NCBI RefSeq assembly: GCF_001438845.1
Contig: NZ_JQCL01000103.1
Location: 1-64,000 of the forward strand
From: Lactiplantibacillus xiangfangensis
GTDB lineage: Bacteria; Bacillota; Bacilli; Lactobacillales; Lactobacillaceae
DNA length: 64,000 nucleotides
Reading direction: 5' to 3'
Part shown: one piece after another, positions 1-8,529 of the stretch
Numbering within the stretch: the stretch's first letter is position 1
Layout: every line of letters begins with the position of its first letter
Program-made: the position numbers and the translations under genes
Notes under the pieces: model-generated
Databases searched by the model: none
Seen by the model: the letters and a program-made list of their open reading frames with translations, nothing else
What the model was told of the DNA's origin: nothing

Positions 1-75
1 AGAGACCCTACACATTTGATTTGTCGAAACTTTGTTCAGTTTTCAAAGGTCTAATTTGTTAAGCTTATTAGCTCA
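1..75 (-). other. 5' leader of an rRNA operon (16S gene just outside the window)
   Basis: Read on the minus strand, positions 60 to 1 carry the motif CTTTGAAAACTGAACAAAG, the BoxA/BoxB-like antitermination leader typical of Firmicutes rRNA operons, ending at the window edge. Together with the three strong promoters upstream this implies a 16S rRNA gene starting shortly beyond position 1 and read leftward. The 16S sequence itself is not in the window, so this is inference from the leader and promoters. Confidence 0.75.
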
Positions 76-88
76 ACACAACTGTTTT

Positions 89-117
89 ATAATACCATCT
101 CAAGAATATCATGTCAA
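89..117 (-). promoter_or_regulatory. rrn promoter, proximal
   Basis: Minus strand: -35 TTGACA at 112-117, a 17-bp spacer, -10 TATTAT at 89-94. An A-rich GAAAAAGTTG block sits directly upstream, as in rRNA promoters with UP-like elements, and is shared with the middle promoter at 226-254. It is the promoter closest to the 16S gene. Confidence 0.85.
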
Positions 118-225
118 CAACTTTTTCAAGAAGCTGAATATCTATGCAAGTGATGAAAAAGCAATCATTTTCGTGATTACCTAGCTGTCTTGAAATCACC
201 TAAGTGGTTCGCAACAACAAGATAT

Positions 226-254
226 ATCTTAGCATGACGTTTAAATCATGTCAA
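226..254 (-). promoter_or_regulatory. rrn promoter, middle
   Basis: Minus strand: -35 TTGACA at 249-254, 17-bp spacer, -10 TAAGAT at 226-231, followed by TATCTTGT, which is nearly the same initial transcribed sequence as in the distal promoter. The upstream GAAAAAGTTGTTGACATGAT block is repeated at the proximal promoter. Confidence 0.85.
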
Positions 255-364
255 CAACTTTTTCAATCGAATTGAATATTTATTCATAAGCATTCAATTC
301 GTTTTTGATGATACTAACCGTTGCTGGCAAGCTGTTTAACAGCTCTCTCACAGCGACAAGATAC

Positions 365-393
365 ATCTTATCAAGTATTAGTATGCAGGTCAA
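365..393 (-). promoter_or_regulatory. rrn promoter, distal
   Basis: Minus strand: -35 TTGACC at 388-393, 17-bp spacer, -10 TAAGAT at 365-370, followed by GTATCTTGTCGC, close to the downstream sequence of the middle promoter. It lies 14 bases beyond the stop codon of the gene ending at 407, so read-through from that gene could also enter the rRNA operon. Confidence 0.75.
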
Positions 394-406
394 GGATAAA
401 TTTCAA

Positions 407-790
407 TTATTTCGAAAAATCTTCTAACGGTGAAGTTTGGCCGACGTTCACACTCTCGAATAAGCTGTGTAACTGGTTAGCCGGTACAAACGCTAACCCG
501 CGTTTCTCAAACAACGCTTGTACCCGTTCATCAATTGCCAAGTGGTCAAACACAAACACTGATACCTTTTCACCACCGACTTCTGCAATGATTGAATCGT
601 AAAGCCTCAACTGATCAACATCAATGCCAATCGTATGCCGTAGTTCCCATAAAACTGAGGCCAAGGGTGTCTGTTGCTCCAATACATCCAAATAGTAAAA
701 GTAATACTTGCCCTGCGCATTCCGTCCCACTAGGAAACTAGTCCCGTGTGAATCATTTTTTATAATCGTACCAGCGACATGTTTCTTCAC
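407..790 (-). CDS. Small Nudix-fold-like protein, function unknown
   Basis: Protein of 127 residues. The pattern of strands, the segment ASVLWELRHTIGI (about residues 44-56) and the following LYDSI/VFVFD strands resemble a Nudix fold whose box has lost its glutamates: ELRHTIGI stands where REEtG would be expected. I therefore expect a non-catalytic or divergent Nudix-like domain. It overlaps the preceding S1-domain gene by four bases (ATGA), so the two are co-translated and probably linked in function. The Nudix relation is inferred from the pattern only; the protein could be an unrelated small alpha/beta fold. Confidence 0.7.
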   Translation of the reverse strand: MKKHVAGTIIKNDSHGTSFLVGRNAQGKYYFYYLDVLEQQTPLASVLWELRHTIGIDVDQLRLYDSIIAEVGGEKVSVFVFDHLAIDERVQALFEKRGLAFVPANQLHSLFESVNVGQTSPLEDFSK

Positions 791-1194
791 AGCGTTCGTT
801 CCTCCGCATTTAATCGATTCAAAGAGTCCTTAGTCCAACGATCCAACCGGTTCGCAATTGGTTCAAACCCTGCGTGCACGTGCCGATTAGTCCAAAAGTG
901 CTTATGCCGAAACGTCTTATAAATCTCTAGGTCACTAACCGTTGGCTGTGGCTGACTTTCGACGCATCGCAGCGACAAACTGATTTTTCCCGTATACTCA
1001 TCGATGTCTAAAACGACCACGTCAACCGTCTGTCCGACTTTAAGGTAGTCCGTAATACTCTTAACGTACCCTTCATGACACTCCGAAATATGAATGAGTC
1101 CCTGATGTTCGCTGTCTAAGGTGACAAACGCCCCATAGGGTTGAATGCCAGTCACTCGTCCGTGGACCTGCATGCCAATTCGATAATTACTCAT
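787..1194 (-). CDS. S1 domain RNA-binding protein (YugI/CvfD-type)
   Basis: 135 residues. An S1 OB-fold domain fills residues 1-70: GMQVHGRVTGIQPYGAFVTL, then GLIHISE and SLSLR, the usual S1 signature. A short polar C-terminal region follows. Such single-S1 proteins (general stress protein 13, YugI, CvfD) bind RNA or ribosomes and act in post-transcriptional control. The start at 1194 is chosen because AAGGAGC lies just upstream; the longer reading frame beginning at 1218 would put that ribosome-binding site inside the gene. It is the first gene of a two-gene operon with the Nudix-like protein. Confidence 0.88.
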   Translation of the reverse strand: MSNYRIGMQVHGRVTGIQPYGAFVTLDSEHQGLIHISECHEGYVKSITDYLKVGQTVDVVVLDIDEYTGKISLSLRCVESQPQPTVSDLEIYKTFRHKHFWTNRHVHAGFEPIANRLDRWTKDSLNRLNAEERTL

Positions 1195-1286
1195 AACTGC
1201 TCCTTTCCACCACCCCACCGGGCTAGCTCAATAATTGCTAATAATTATAACCTGAAATGACCAGATTTCAAAATTTCAATCAAAAA

Positions 1287-1308
1287 AGAACCCGCCTAAG
1301 CAGATTCT
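1287..1308 (-). terminator. Terminator of cyclophilin gene
   Basis: Minus strand hairpin AGAATCTGC-TTAG-GCGGGTTCT (nine pairs with G-U pairs) followed by six T, just past the stop codon of the cyclophilin gene. Confidence 0.75.
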
Positions 1309-1321
1309 TCTATATAAAGTC

Positions 1322-1927
1322 TTAATCTTCAACTGCAATTGTTTCAATCACAACATCTTTAACCGGTTTGTCTTGCATCCCCGTCTTAGTTGTTGCAATC
1401 TTGTCGACAACGTCCATGCCATCAGTAACGGCACCAAAAACAGTGTGCCGAAAATCAAGCCATGGCGTCCCACCATTACCGTAAGCCGTCACGATTTCTT
1501 CTGGATAACCGGCTTGCTTCATTTGATCAGCCATTCCAGCATCTAATTGTGGCTTTTGAACAATAAAGAACTGGCTACCATTCGTATTAGGACCAGCGTT
1601 GGCCATTGAAAGGGCCCCACGCAAGTTGAAGACATCTTTTGAAAATTCGTCTTCGAATGGTTTGCCCCAAATACTTTCGCCACCCATACCAGTACCAGTA
1701 GGATCGCCACCTTGGATCATGAAATCAGACATTACTCGGTGGAAAATGATGCCATCGTAGTAGCCTTTCTTTGCTAACCCAACGAAGTTCTCAACACTTT
1801 TAGGTGCTTGTTCAGGGAACAACTGAACATGGATGTCACCAAAATTGGTTTTGATCGTTGCCTTTGGTCCTTTAACCTTTGATAAATCTAATTGTGGATA
1901 TGCCACAAGATCACCCGTTTTCTTCAT
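1322..1927 (-). CDS. Cyclophilin-type peptidyl-prolyl cis-trans isomerase
   Basis: 201 residues with a single cyclophilin domain: [19 protein letters not shown] (about residues 62-80), GSQFFI and [14 protein letters not shown] are the catalytic and peptide-binding segments. It catalyses proline isomerisation in protein folding; no signal peptide, so cytosolic. The start is uncertain. The ATG at 1927 has no good ribosome-binding site and a TATTAT box lies only 11 bases before it; a GTG at 1906, preceded by GGGTGAT, would give the more usual N-terminus beginning at Ala-Tyr-Pro-Gln-Leu. The gene is divergent from the DedA gene and has its own terminator. Confidence 0.95.
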   Translation of the reverse strand: MKKTGDLVAYPQLDLSKVKGPKATIKTNFGDIHVQLFPEQAPKSVENFVGLAKKGYYDGIIFHRVMSDFMIQGGDPTGTGMGGESIWGKPFEDEFSKDVFNLRGALSMANAGPNTNGSQFFIVQKPQLDAGMADQMKQAGYPEEIVTAYGNGGTPWLDFRHTVFGAVTDGMDVVDKIATTKTGMQDKPVKDVVIETIAVED

Positions 1928-2072
1928 AGAATAACTCGATAATACAAGAGAATGCCCCTAAATACCAGCAATTTGTTAGGTTTTAGTTGTGATTCAGTAT
2001 CAACCATAGTATTAAACGTGATTTTCTGGTATCCTGTATCAGAACAATTTCACAGTACTATTGGAGGTAGCT

Positions 2073-2729
2073 ATGAGTTTTCTAATTGATTTCGTGTTGC
2101 ACATTGACCAACACTTAGTCACCATTGTTAATAGTTTCGGCATCTGGACCTACTTGATCCTCTTTGCCATCATTTTCGTTGAAACCGGGGCAGTCATCCT
2201 ACCATTTTTACCAGGTGACTCATTACTCTTCGCGGCCTGCGCCTTAGCCGCGAACCCAACTTACGGTTTACACATCTGGTCATTCGTTATTCTGTTCTTA
2301 GTAGCAGCGCTTGCCGGTGACTCGTTAAACTTTTTAATTGGGCACTCACTTGGTGAACGACTGACCCAGACATCCTGGTTCGGAAAGCTCATCAACCAAA
2401 AGCAGTTAGCAAAATCTGAAAAATTCTTTAAAAAGCACGGTGGCATTACCGTCACCATCGCTCGGTTTATGCCCATCATTCGGACGTTCGTTCCGTTCGT
2501 TGCGGCTAGTAGCAAAATGGAATACCAAAAATTCATCCGTTACAACGTTACTGGCTGTGTACTTTGGGTCACTTTATGTTGTGGAGGCGGCTACTTTTTT
2601 GGCAACATTCCGTTCGTCAAAGAACACTTCTCAATGGTCGTTATCGGAATCATTCTTGTTTCCCTAATTCCAGCGGTCTTCTCCGCACTTAAAGCCCGTT
2701 TCGGCAAAACACCCGCCGGCGAAGAATAA
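2073..2729 (+). CDS. DedA family (SNARE-associated) membrane protein
   Basis: 218 residues with about five hydrophobic segments. The ETGAVILPFLPGDSLLF motif near residues 37-53, GDSLNFLIGHSLG, and RFMPIIRTFVPFVAA are hallmarks of the DedA family, of which several members move undecaprenyl phosphate or phospholipids across the membrane. The start at 2073 follows GGAGG by a good spacing; the ORF can be read from a TTG at 2061 but that would include the ribosome-binding site. Monocistronic, ending in a strong bidirectional terminator. Confidence 0.93.
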   Translation: MSFLIDFVLHIDQHLVTIVNSFGIWTYLILFAIIFVETGAVILPFLPGDSLLFAACALAANPTYGLHIWSFVILFLVAALAGDSLNFLIGHSLGERLTQTSWFGKLINQKQLAKSEKFFKKHGGITVTIARFMPIIRTFVPFVAASSKMEYQKFIRYNVTGCVLWVTLCCGGGYFFGNIPFVKEHFSMVVIGIILVSLIPAVFSALKARFGKTPAGEE

Positions 2730-2732
2730 GCC

Positions 2733-2788
2733 CTATAAACTAAAAGTGCCACACCAATTCAAAATGGTGTGGCACTTTTAGTTTATAG
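2733..2788. terminator. Bidirectional terminator between DedA and DUF1461 genes
   Basis: A 24-bp perfect inverted repeat (2733-2756 with 2765-2788, eight-base loop) between convergent genes. The stop codon of the minus-strand gene (2783-2785) lies inside the stem. Confidence 0.9.
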
Positions 2789-3421
2789 ATTTTTAAGCGC
2801 CTGTTTTCCTACTGATAAGTAGAACGCAAACGCCCACTCGATAATGACAAATGCTAAGACAAAGCACTGTAAGAAGAAGGTGTCTGGTAAGACCAAGATG
2901 ATCCGGTCATACAACGGGTCAAACAGCCAGTCCGAGTTTCGAAACAGCACTTCGTGAAAAAACACGAAGAACTGGTCAAAATTCACCGCCATAATCGCGG
3001 CGACTAGCGGTGGCACCCACAGCGCTCCCTGCATCGGTAGTACTAATCGCCATAACTGTTGCCGGCGCTTTAATTGCCGCCAAAAATAGAACACGACCAC
3101 GCTTGTCACGATGAACACCACGTTATTCAGCATAAACAGTGCCTTAACGTCAGCAAAATGACGCAACGCTCCCACTGAATCCGTAAAATCATTCATGGCA
3201 AGTCGTGACGTCCACGGAAAGTTCAAATACGCCAATAATTGATAATAGTTCGTCATCAAGCGCCCCAGTGACAAGTTCACCGTTGGTCCCAATTTCTGGG
3301 TCAGCGCGTTAATCCAGTATAACCAGGTCGCGTTAATCGTTAAAATGATGGTCCCGCTGACTAGCCACAAGTACAGACTAATCCACTGACCCCAATTTTT
3401 TAGCCTATTTAGCCACACCAT
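2783..3421 (-). CDS. TIGR01906/DUF1461 family integral membrane protein
   Basis: 212 residues with about five membrane segments (near residues 12-35, 95-115, 125-148, 180-205). Length, topology and position directly behind a TIGR01457 HAD phosphatase and YutD fit the DUF1461 membrane family of lactobacilli and streptococci, whose function is unknown. The start overlaps the end of the HAD gene by 17 bases, indicating translational coupling; last gene of the operon that begins at 6255 or 6929. Confidence 0.85.
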   Translation of the reverse strand: MVWLNRLKNWGQWISLYLWLVSGTIILTINATWLYWINALTQKLGPTVNLSLGRLMTNYYQLLAYLNFPWTSRLAMNDFTDSVGALRHFADVKALFMLNNVVFIVTSVVVFYFWRQLKRRQQLWRLVLPMQGALWVPPLVAAIMAVNFDQFFVFFHEVLFRNSDWLFDPLYDRIILVLPDTFFLQCFVLAFVIIEWAFAFYLSVGKQALKNL

Positions 3422-4196
3422 TATCTAAGTCCCATTCGTCTAACGAGTTGATTTCGTTAGTTGGTTTGATTGTCTGTTGCGCAACTAGTTCTGGTGTTGA
3501 TACCCCGGTATAAACTAGTAACGAGTCCATTTCAAAGTTGATTGCCGCTGAAATATCCGTCATGTAGTTATCGCCGACCATCACACAGTCACTTTTATCT
3601 AACCCAATCCGGTCAATCGCTTTTTGCATGATGATCGTTTCGGGTTTGCCGACGTAGGTTGCCTTTTGTTGCGTGGCCCGTTCGACCATGGCAATGACAG
3701 ATCCTGCGCCAGGAACGAGTCCCCGTTCGTTAGGTAAATTCGTGTCGGCGTTAGTCCCAATAAACTTAGCGCCCCGTTTAATAGCTAACGTCGCCATTTC
3801 AAACTTGTGGTAAGTCGCATCGTAGTCTAAGCCAACAATGACAAATCGAGGGTCGTGTTCATTGAATTTGAAGCCTTTTTCAAGCATCGCACCCTTTAAC
3901 CCGAGTTCCCCAATCACGTACATCGTCTTTTCGCCGTCGCCGGCTAAATCATTAACGTAGTCAGCCGTCGCCAAAGCCGCGGTATACACGTTAGCTGGGC
4001 TAACATGGATATCGTGGTTATTAGCTAAATTTTCTGCAACGTCTTCAGGTGATTTGGTCGTGTTGTTCGTCACGAGTAAGAAATCAGTCTGACTGGCTTG
4101 TAACCGTTCAATAAAGCGTTTAGCTGCCGGAATTCGTTCACGTCCCCGGTAAACCGTTCCATCTAAATCAATTAAATATCCCTTGTACTTACTCAC
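3405..4196 (-). CDS. HAD-superfamily sugar phosphatase (TIGR01457, NagD/AraL-like)
   Basis: 263 residues. HAD motif I DLDGTVYRG at about residues 10-18, motif II TNNTT, and the late motif GDNYMTDI place it in the NagD-type IIA HAD phosphatases, which remove phosphate from small sugar phosphates. The C2-type cap lies in the middle. It starts with GTG preceded by AGAGAGG. The gene is between yutD and the DUF1461 membrane gene, an arrangement common in lactobacilli. Confidence 0.92.
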   Translation of the reverse strand: MSKYKGYLIDLDGTVYRGRERIPAAKRFIERLQASQTDFLLVTNNTTKSPEDVAENLANNHDIHVSPANVYTAALATADYVNDLAGDGEKTMYVIGELGLKGAMLEKGFKFNEHDPRFVIVGLDYDATYHKFEMATLAIKRGAKFIGTNADTNLPNERGLVPGAGSVIAMVERATQQKATYVGKPETIIMQKAIDRIGLDKSDCVMVGDNYMTDISAAINFEMDSLLVYTGVSTPELVAQQTIKPTNEINSLDEWDLDNGVAK

Positions 4197-4211
4197 TAAA
4201 AATACCTCTCT

Positions 4212-4853
4212 CTACTTCTGTCGAATTGTAAAATGCCGCTTGCCGCTAGATTGCTTGGTAGTCCGAGCCTTATGCCCATCTCCAGCCACCACTTTAGCGG
4301 GCGTTCGTTTCTTTTCAGTAAACGGTGCGGCCTTTTGCTTGGTCGTAAACGACTTCGACTTCCGTCGCTGCTTGTTACGACTACTCGTTCGGTTACTTCG
4401 CCCACGAGTTTGGTTATTGCTATTATTACCACTACCGCCGCGTTTGCTCCGGCGTTCATCCTTACGGGGATGACTGCTACGCTTTGGTTTGATGACGCGT
4501 TCATTTTTCAAGATGAAATAGGCGCACCCAAAATTACAATACTCGTACAAGTAATCCTGAACGGCACCAATCGTCTGCGCACGCTGCACATCCTTCATGT
4601 CATCGCGGAAAAATCCCTTTAATCGTAACTGTTCAAAGCCCCAGTCGCCGACAATGTAATCGTACTTGTTTAAAATCGGACTAAACCGTTCCACAAACTT
4701 GTCCAAGTCAAATCCTTCTCGATACTCGTAAACGATCTCGAAAGGATGCTTATTGACTTCAATGTGGGTCTTGTCGGTCCGTAAACCGTGGTATAGACTC
4801 TTTCGCCGCTCAGCCTGCTGTTCAGCAAGTTCGTCAATATGATCGCGATTCAC
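4212..4853 (-). CDS. yutD: YutD family protein with basic C-terminal tail
   Basis: 213 residues. The first about 120 form a YutD/DUF1027 domain (EVNKHPFEIVYEYREGFDLDKFVERF, YIVGDWGFEQLRLKGFF pattern). The remaining about 90 residues are rich in Lys, Arg, Ser and Asn with RSKRGG- and SRNKQRR-like runs, looking disordered and nucleic-acid binding. The start is a GTG behind AGGTGGTGT. The family's role is unknown; the context is a phosphatase operon. The tail is longer than in short YutD proteins. Confidence 0.85.
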   Translation of the reverse strand: MNRDHIDELAEQQAERRKSLYHGLRTDKTHIEVNKHPFEIVYEYREGFDLDKFVERFSPILNKYDYIVGDWGFEQLRLKGFFRDDMKDVQRAQTIGAVQDYLYEYCNFGCAYFILKNERVIKPKRSSHPRKDERRSKRGGSGNNSNNQTRGRSNRTSSRNKQRRKSKSFTTKQKAAPFTEKKRTPAKVVAGDGHKARTTKQSSGKRHFTIRQK

Positions 4854-4869
4854 ACGGACACCACCTTTC

Positions 4870-6255
4870 TTATGATAGTGGCCATCGTGCGGCTATGTAG
4901 TCGCCGACGACCGTTCGTAAAAGTTGCTTAAATAATATGTCTGTTTGACCACTGATGTTAATGGTCGGGAAAAACGGGATGAATAAGTGGTGATCAAGCA
5001 TAGCGATCTGGTAGGTCTTTTTAAAATCTACTAGTTCATCATTGACGAGCAACTGATGCCGGTCCGCTTGCCACTTCAATCCCTGATACTGAATATAACC
5101 GAAGACTTGGCCCCGAAAGCCCATGCCTCGAATTTGAAACTTATTTAAAAATGGCCGCACCAGTTCCATCTCGTAGACGAGTCGCCATAAATCTTGACCC
5201 GTCAACGTGACCCGAATCACGTGCATGGCGTGCGGCAACATTGTATGCAAATCATTGCGGTTGACCGGGCCCGCGGGCAAGTCCCGCATAAACAGGCCGC
5301 CATTGAGCATCCCTAAGTCAGTGCCCGCGTAACTTGTAATTGCGGCTAATCCTAAGGCCGTTAACTGACTGGAATGGTGCCAATGGGGATTAAGTTGCTC
5401 CGGTGACTTCGCAATCACCCGTTCAGATAACAACCGTTCCCCCTGACGTTGCCAACCCGCAATTTCAGCTTGGTCCGCTGGTAATTCAGGTAACGATGCG
5501 GTTGCAAACGTCTCAGCTGTTCCCGCCGTGACGTGGTGTTGCGCATCAATCACCAAGTGAATTTTTCCAACGTACTCACCGTATTTACCGGCTGCGGCCA
5601 ACAAAACGCCATGATCATCTTCACCGTTGACCAGTAAATGGTGCGTGTGACTGCCGATAATCACGTCGATTGATGGAAAATGTTTAGCTAACCAGCGATC
5701 TTCGTTGATTCCCAAGTGAGATAACAACACTAACACGTCGTACTGACCGGCGTAGCGTTGCAATAATTCCGGCAAACACGCTTTAACGCTTTGCGGTGTC
5801 CACCCGTTTAACGGATACGTCAGTGTAAATGGTGCCGTGAACGCCAATAATAGAATTCGCGTGTGCGCCTTGGTCGTGATAATTTTTCCTGGCAACGCCC
5901 AGTCAGGTTGTGCGCCCGTCTGGGTATCCGTCAAGTTATTCAAAATCACGTCAAAATTAGCTTTTTGATACAGCTGATTCAGCTCTTCATGCGTTAACCC
6001 GAGCCCCTCGTTGTTACCAATCGTCACGGCATCGTAACCAATTTGATTTAACAACGTGACGTTGGCCCGACCACGTGTCGCTTCCGATAACGGATGCGCA
6101 CGGTCAACCGCGTCACCAAGATCGACGGTAACCACCGTTTGACCTGCTTGGCGTTGTTGTTCCTGTTGCGCTAACAAAAAACGCCGAATCCGCGGCCAAT
6201 TTTCAAAGTGCGAATGGATATCATTCGTATGCAAAATGGTAATGTCTTCCGCCAT
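4870..6255 (-). CDS. Bifunctional metallophosphatase/5'-nucleotidase (YunD type)
   Basis: 461 residues. The N-terminal calcineurin-like domain has TNDIHSHFENW (near residue 10), DLGDAVD, GNNEG, SHLG and GSHTHH, the metal-binding motifs of 5'-nucleotidase-type enzymes; the C-terminal half matches the substrate-binding 5'-nucleotidase domain. No signal peptide, so cytosolic, unlike exported 5'-nucleotidases. The ATG at 6255 is preferred because GAGGGG lies just before it; an upstream in-frame GTG at 6270 would overlap that site. Likely co-transcribed with yutD downstream. Confidence 0.92.
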   Translation of the reverse strand: MAEDITILHTNDIHSHFENWPRIRRFLLAQQEQQRQAGQTVVTVDLGDAVDRAHPLSEATRGRANVTLLNQIGYDAVTIGNNEGLGLTHEELNQLYQKANFDVILNNLTDTQTGAQPDWALPGKIITTKAHTRILLLAFTAPFTLTYPLNGWTPQSVKACLPELLQRYAGQYDVLVLLSHLGINEDRWLAKHFPSIDVIIGSHTHHLLVNGEDDHGVLLAAAGKYGEYVGKIHLVIDAQHHVTAGTAETFATASLPELPADQAEIAGWQRQGERLLSERVIAKSPEQLNPHWHHSSQLTALGLAAITSYAGTDLGMLNGGLFMRDLPAGPVNRNDLHTMLPHAMHVIRVTLTGQDLWRLVYEMELVRPFLNKFQIRGMGFRGQVFGYIQYQGLKWQADRHQLLVNDELVDFKKTYQIAMLDHHLFIPFFPTINISGQTDILFKQLLRTVVGDYIAARWPLS

Positions 6256-6320
6256 GTTGTCGCCCCTCACTGATTATCTTCGTTAATCCTAAAGCATTCG
6301 ACGAGGCCGGTCAAGCGTCC

Positions 6321-6929
6321 CTATTGACGTTTGGCAAAATCGACGGCCTTTCCATTAACCATCTGTTCGATCTCATCCAATGAAAACGGTGCACCAAACG
6401 GTACCGGATGGTCTAAGTAATCCGTTTCTGGGGTATCGACCCCGACGTTGATGTTTTCCTTCACGTTGACCGCGTAATGGTGAATATGCCCGTGCAAGTT
6501 AATGATCTGCTTCACGATGCCCATCATCATTGGATAATGGGTCATGTAGTACTGCCGGTGATCGTACTTGATCAAGACCCCCACGTCATGAAATTCAAAC
6601 TTAGGGTGCCCATTTAATTGGGGGTCATGCGCGGCTAAATACTTAAAGAAGGCGCGTGAATCATGGTTACCCTTAATAAAGATGATTTTACCGTGCAGTT
6701 GCGAAAGAATCGCCAGTACCCGTTCGTAGGATAGCTTCGCTGGCCTCGTAAAGTAAAGCGCAACGTCGCCAAGGTGATAGACCGTATCCTGATCAGTCAC
6801 CCGGGCATTCCAATGGTCAATAATCGTTTGATTCATCGTTTCAACGTCCGGAAACGGTCGGGGCGCAAAGTCATTATCACCCAGTAAATCAGCGTGGTAA
6901 AAATGCGTGTCAGAAGTAAAATATTGCAT
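6321..6929 (-). CDS. Metallophosphoesterase
   Basis: 202 residues, calcineurin-like phosphoesterase. TSDTHFYHADLL (residues 5-16), HLGDVAL, KGNHDSR and LHGHIHHY are the conserved metal ligands, in the form found in the small phosphoesterase family that resembles T4-like enzymes. Substrate unknown. It sits 65 bases upstream of the YunD-type nucleotidase and may share its transcript. Confidence 0.9.
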   Translation of the reverse strand: MQYFTSDTHFYHADLLGDNDFAPRPFPDVETMNQTIIDHWNARVTDQDTVYHLGDVALYFTRPAKLSYERVLAILSQLHGKIIFIKGNHDSRAFFKYLAAHDPQLNGHPKFEFHDVGVLIKYDHRQYYMTHYPMMMGIVKQIINLHGHIHHYAVNVKENINVGVDTPETDYLDHPVPFGAPFSLDEIEQMVNGKAVDFAKRQ

Positions 6930-7049
6930 GATTCAACCTCGATTATCTAAATTCAAGCTACCTATAATTGTACCGCTTGCGCGTTAAAAAGGCACCGTCA
7001 AGTGTCGCAACGTGGGGTGTTCATGTTCAAAGCCTTCTGAGAAACCAAA

Positions 7050-7089
7050 AAATGGTGTTCAGAAAGTCTGCACTTTCGAAACACCATTT
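7050..7089 (-). terminator. Terminator of amino-acid permease gene
   Basis: Minus strand stem AAATGGTGTTTCGAAAGT pairing with ACTTTCTGAACACCATTT (one or two mismatches, four-base loop), followed by TTTTTTGG, 18 bases past the permease stop codon. Confidence 0.88.
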
Positions 7090-7106
7090 CAAACATCGTT
7101 TAAATG

Positions 7107-8507
7107 TTAGTCGTTTTCTTTAACTTCTTCAGTTTGGTTATGCATCCGTTCACCCATCAACTTGATGACGTATAACGCCGCAATCCAAATGAGCGAGGCA
7201 ATTAACGCAATCAACGTTTCTGACTTGAAGCACAGTACCACGGCAATAAAGCCGAGAAAGGCCAAAATAAAGTAATCTGACAACGGGTAAAGTGGCATCT
7301 TGAACTTGGTCATCACCTGATTGCCAACTTTTTTCCGGTACTTGATGTGCGCGAGGACAATTGCACCCCAAATAAAGATAAAACAAGTGGTTGAAACACT
7401 AGCAATTAGTGAGAACACTTGCCCAGGCATCAACAAGTTCAAGATCACTGATAGCCCAATGACAAGCGTTGAAAACCACAGCGCGTTGCGTGGTACTTGG
7501 CGATTGGATAAAGTCCCCATTCGTTTAGCGAACCGGCTCTTACCGTCGTAGTTCAATGAGAACAACATCCGACCGGTACTGAACAACGCACTATTACAGC
7601 TGGAAGCCGCCGCAGTCAAGACCACAAAGTTGATGATGGCTGCCGCTGAGCGAATCCCTAAGTTCGTAAAGACTTGTACGAACGGACTGTGCGCGGCTGA
7701 AAAGTACTGCCAAGGGTACATCGCCATTAAGAAGAATAACGAGCCCACGTAGAATAAAATGATTCGCAGTGGGATATCGTTAATGGCCTTAGGAATAACG
7801 GTCTTAGGGTCCGCCGTTTCAGAAGCGGTCATCCCAACCATTTCAATCCCAATAAAACTGAACAAAACCATTTGGAAAGATAAGAACAGGCCCTTGAAGC
7901 CGTGGGGCATAAAGCCACCATAATTAACTAAGTTTCCTAAACCGGCGTGGCCAACTGGTGTTTTCACACTGAACAGGACCATACCGATACCAACCGCAAT
8001 TAACGCAATAATGGCCGCAATCTTAATAATTGCAAACCAGAACTCGGTTTCCCCAAACGCTGAGACGTTAATTGAATTCAAACCTAACAGTAAAATCAAA
8101 ATGACTAAACCGGGTAACCATTGTGGTAACTTTGGCCACCAAAACTGCATATACTCTCCGGCAGCGGTGATTTCGGCCATCGCAATGGTAATCCAGCAGA
8201 CCCAATAGGTCCAACCAGCAACAAAACCAGTTCGTTCGCCCAAATATTGTTTGATAAAGTCAATGTACGAATGCGTACTTAGATCAGATAATAATAACTC
8301 TCCGAGTGCCCGCATTAGCAAAAAGCAGACCAACCCGGTCACCAAATACGCAATCAAGATGGACGGACCAGCTAAGTGAATGGATTGACCGGCACCTAAA
8401 AATAACCCAGTCCCGATCGTACCGCCAATGGCAATTAACTGCACATGGCGGCTCTTTAGACCCCGAGAAAGTTTTTCATTCTCAGGTTGTGGATTTTCTT
8501 TGTTCAT
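7107..8507 (-). CDS. Amino-acid permease (APC superfamily, AAT family)
   Basis: 466 residues, 12 predicted membrane segments. The N-terminal RGLKSRHVQLIAIGGTIGTGLFLGAG is the AAT-family signature (helix 1 unwound region), and ASETADPKTVIPKAI follows helix 6. It imports an amino acid with protons; the exact substrate cannot be told from sequence. The start at 8507 follows AAGGGGAG; the frame is open upstream to 8609 but that region contains the promoter. Monocistronic with its own promoter and terminator. Confidence 0.95.
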   Translation of the reverse strand: MNKENPQPENEKLSRGLKSRHVQLIAIGGTIGTGLFLGAGQSIHLAGPSILIAYLVTGLVCFLLMRALGELLLSDLSTHSYIDFIKQYLGERTGFVAGWTYWVCWITIAMAEITAAGEYMQFWWPKLPQWLPGLVILILLLGLNSINVSAFGETEFWFAIIKIAAIIALIAVGIGMVLFSVKTPVGHAGLGNLVNYGGFMPHGFKGLFLSFQMVLFSFIGIEMVGMTASETADPKTVIPKAINDIPLRIILFYVGSLFFLMAMYPWQYFSAAHSPFVQVFTNLGIRSAAAIINFVVLTAAASSCNSALFSTGRMLFSLNYDGKSRFAKRMGTLSNRQVPRNALWFSTLVIGLSVILNLLMPGQVFSLIASVSTTCFIFIWGAIVLAHIKYRKKVGNQVMTKFKMPLYPLSDYFILAFLGFIAVVLCFKSETLIALIASLIWIAALYVIKLMGERMHNQTEEVKEND

Positions 8508-8529
8508 ATCAGCACTCCCCTTAAACCGT

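Noticed and set aside
4183-4622. Plus-strand ORFs of 96 and 129 residues over yutD
   Set aside because: They are antisense to the basic tail and YutD domain, without ribosome-binding sites and with unlikely composition.
6930-7049. Small gene or RNA between the phosphoesterase and permease genes
   Set aside because: Only about 120 bases, no start with ribosome-binding site and no stable hairpin apart from the terminator.
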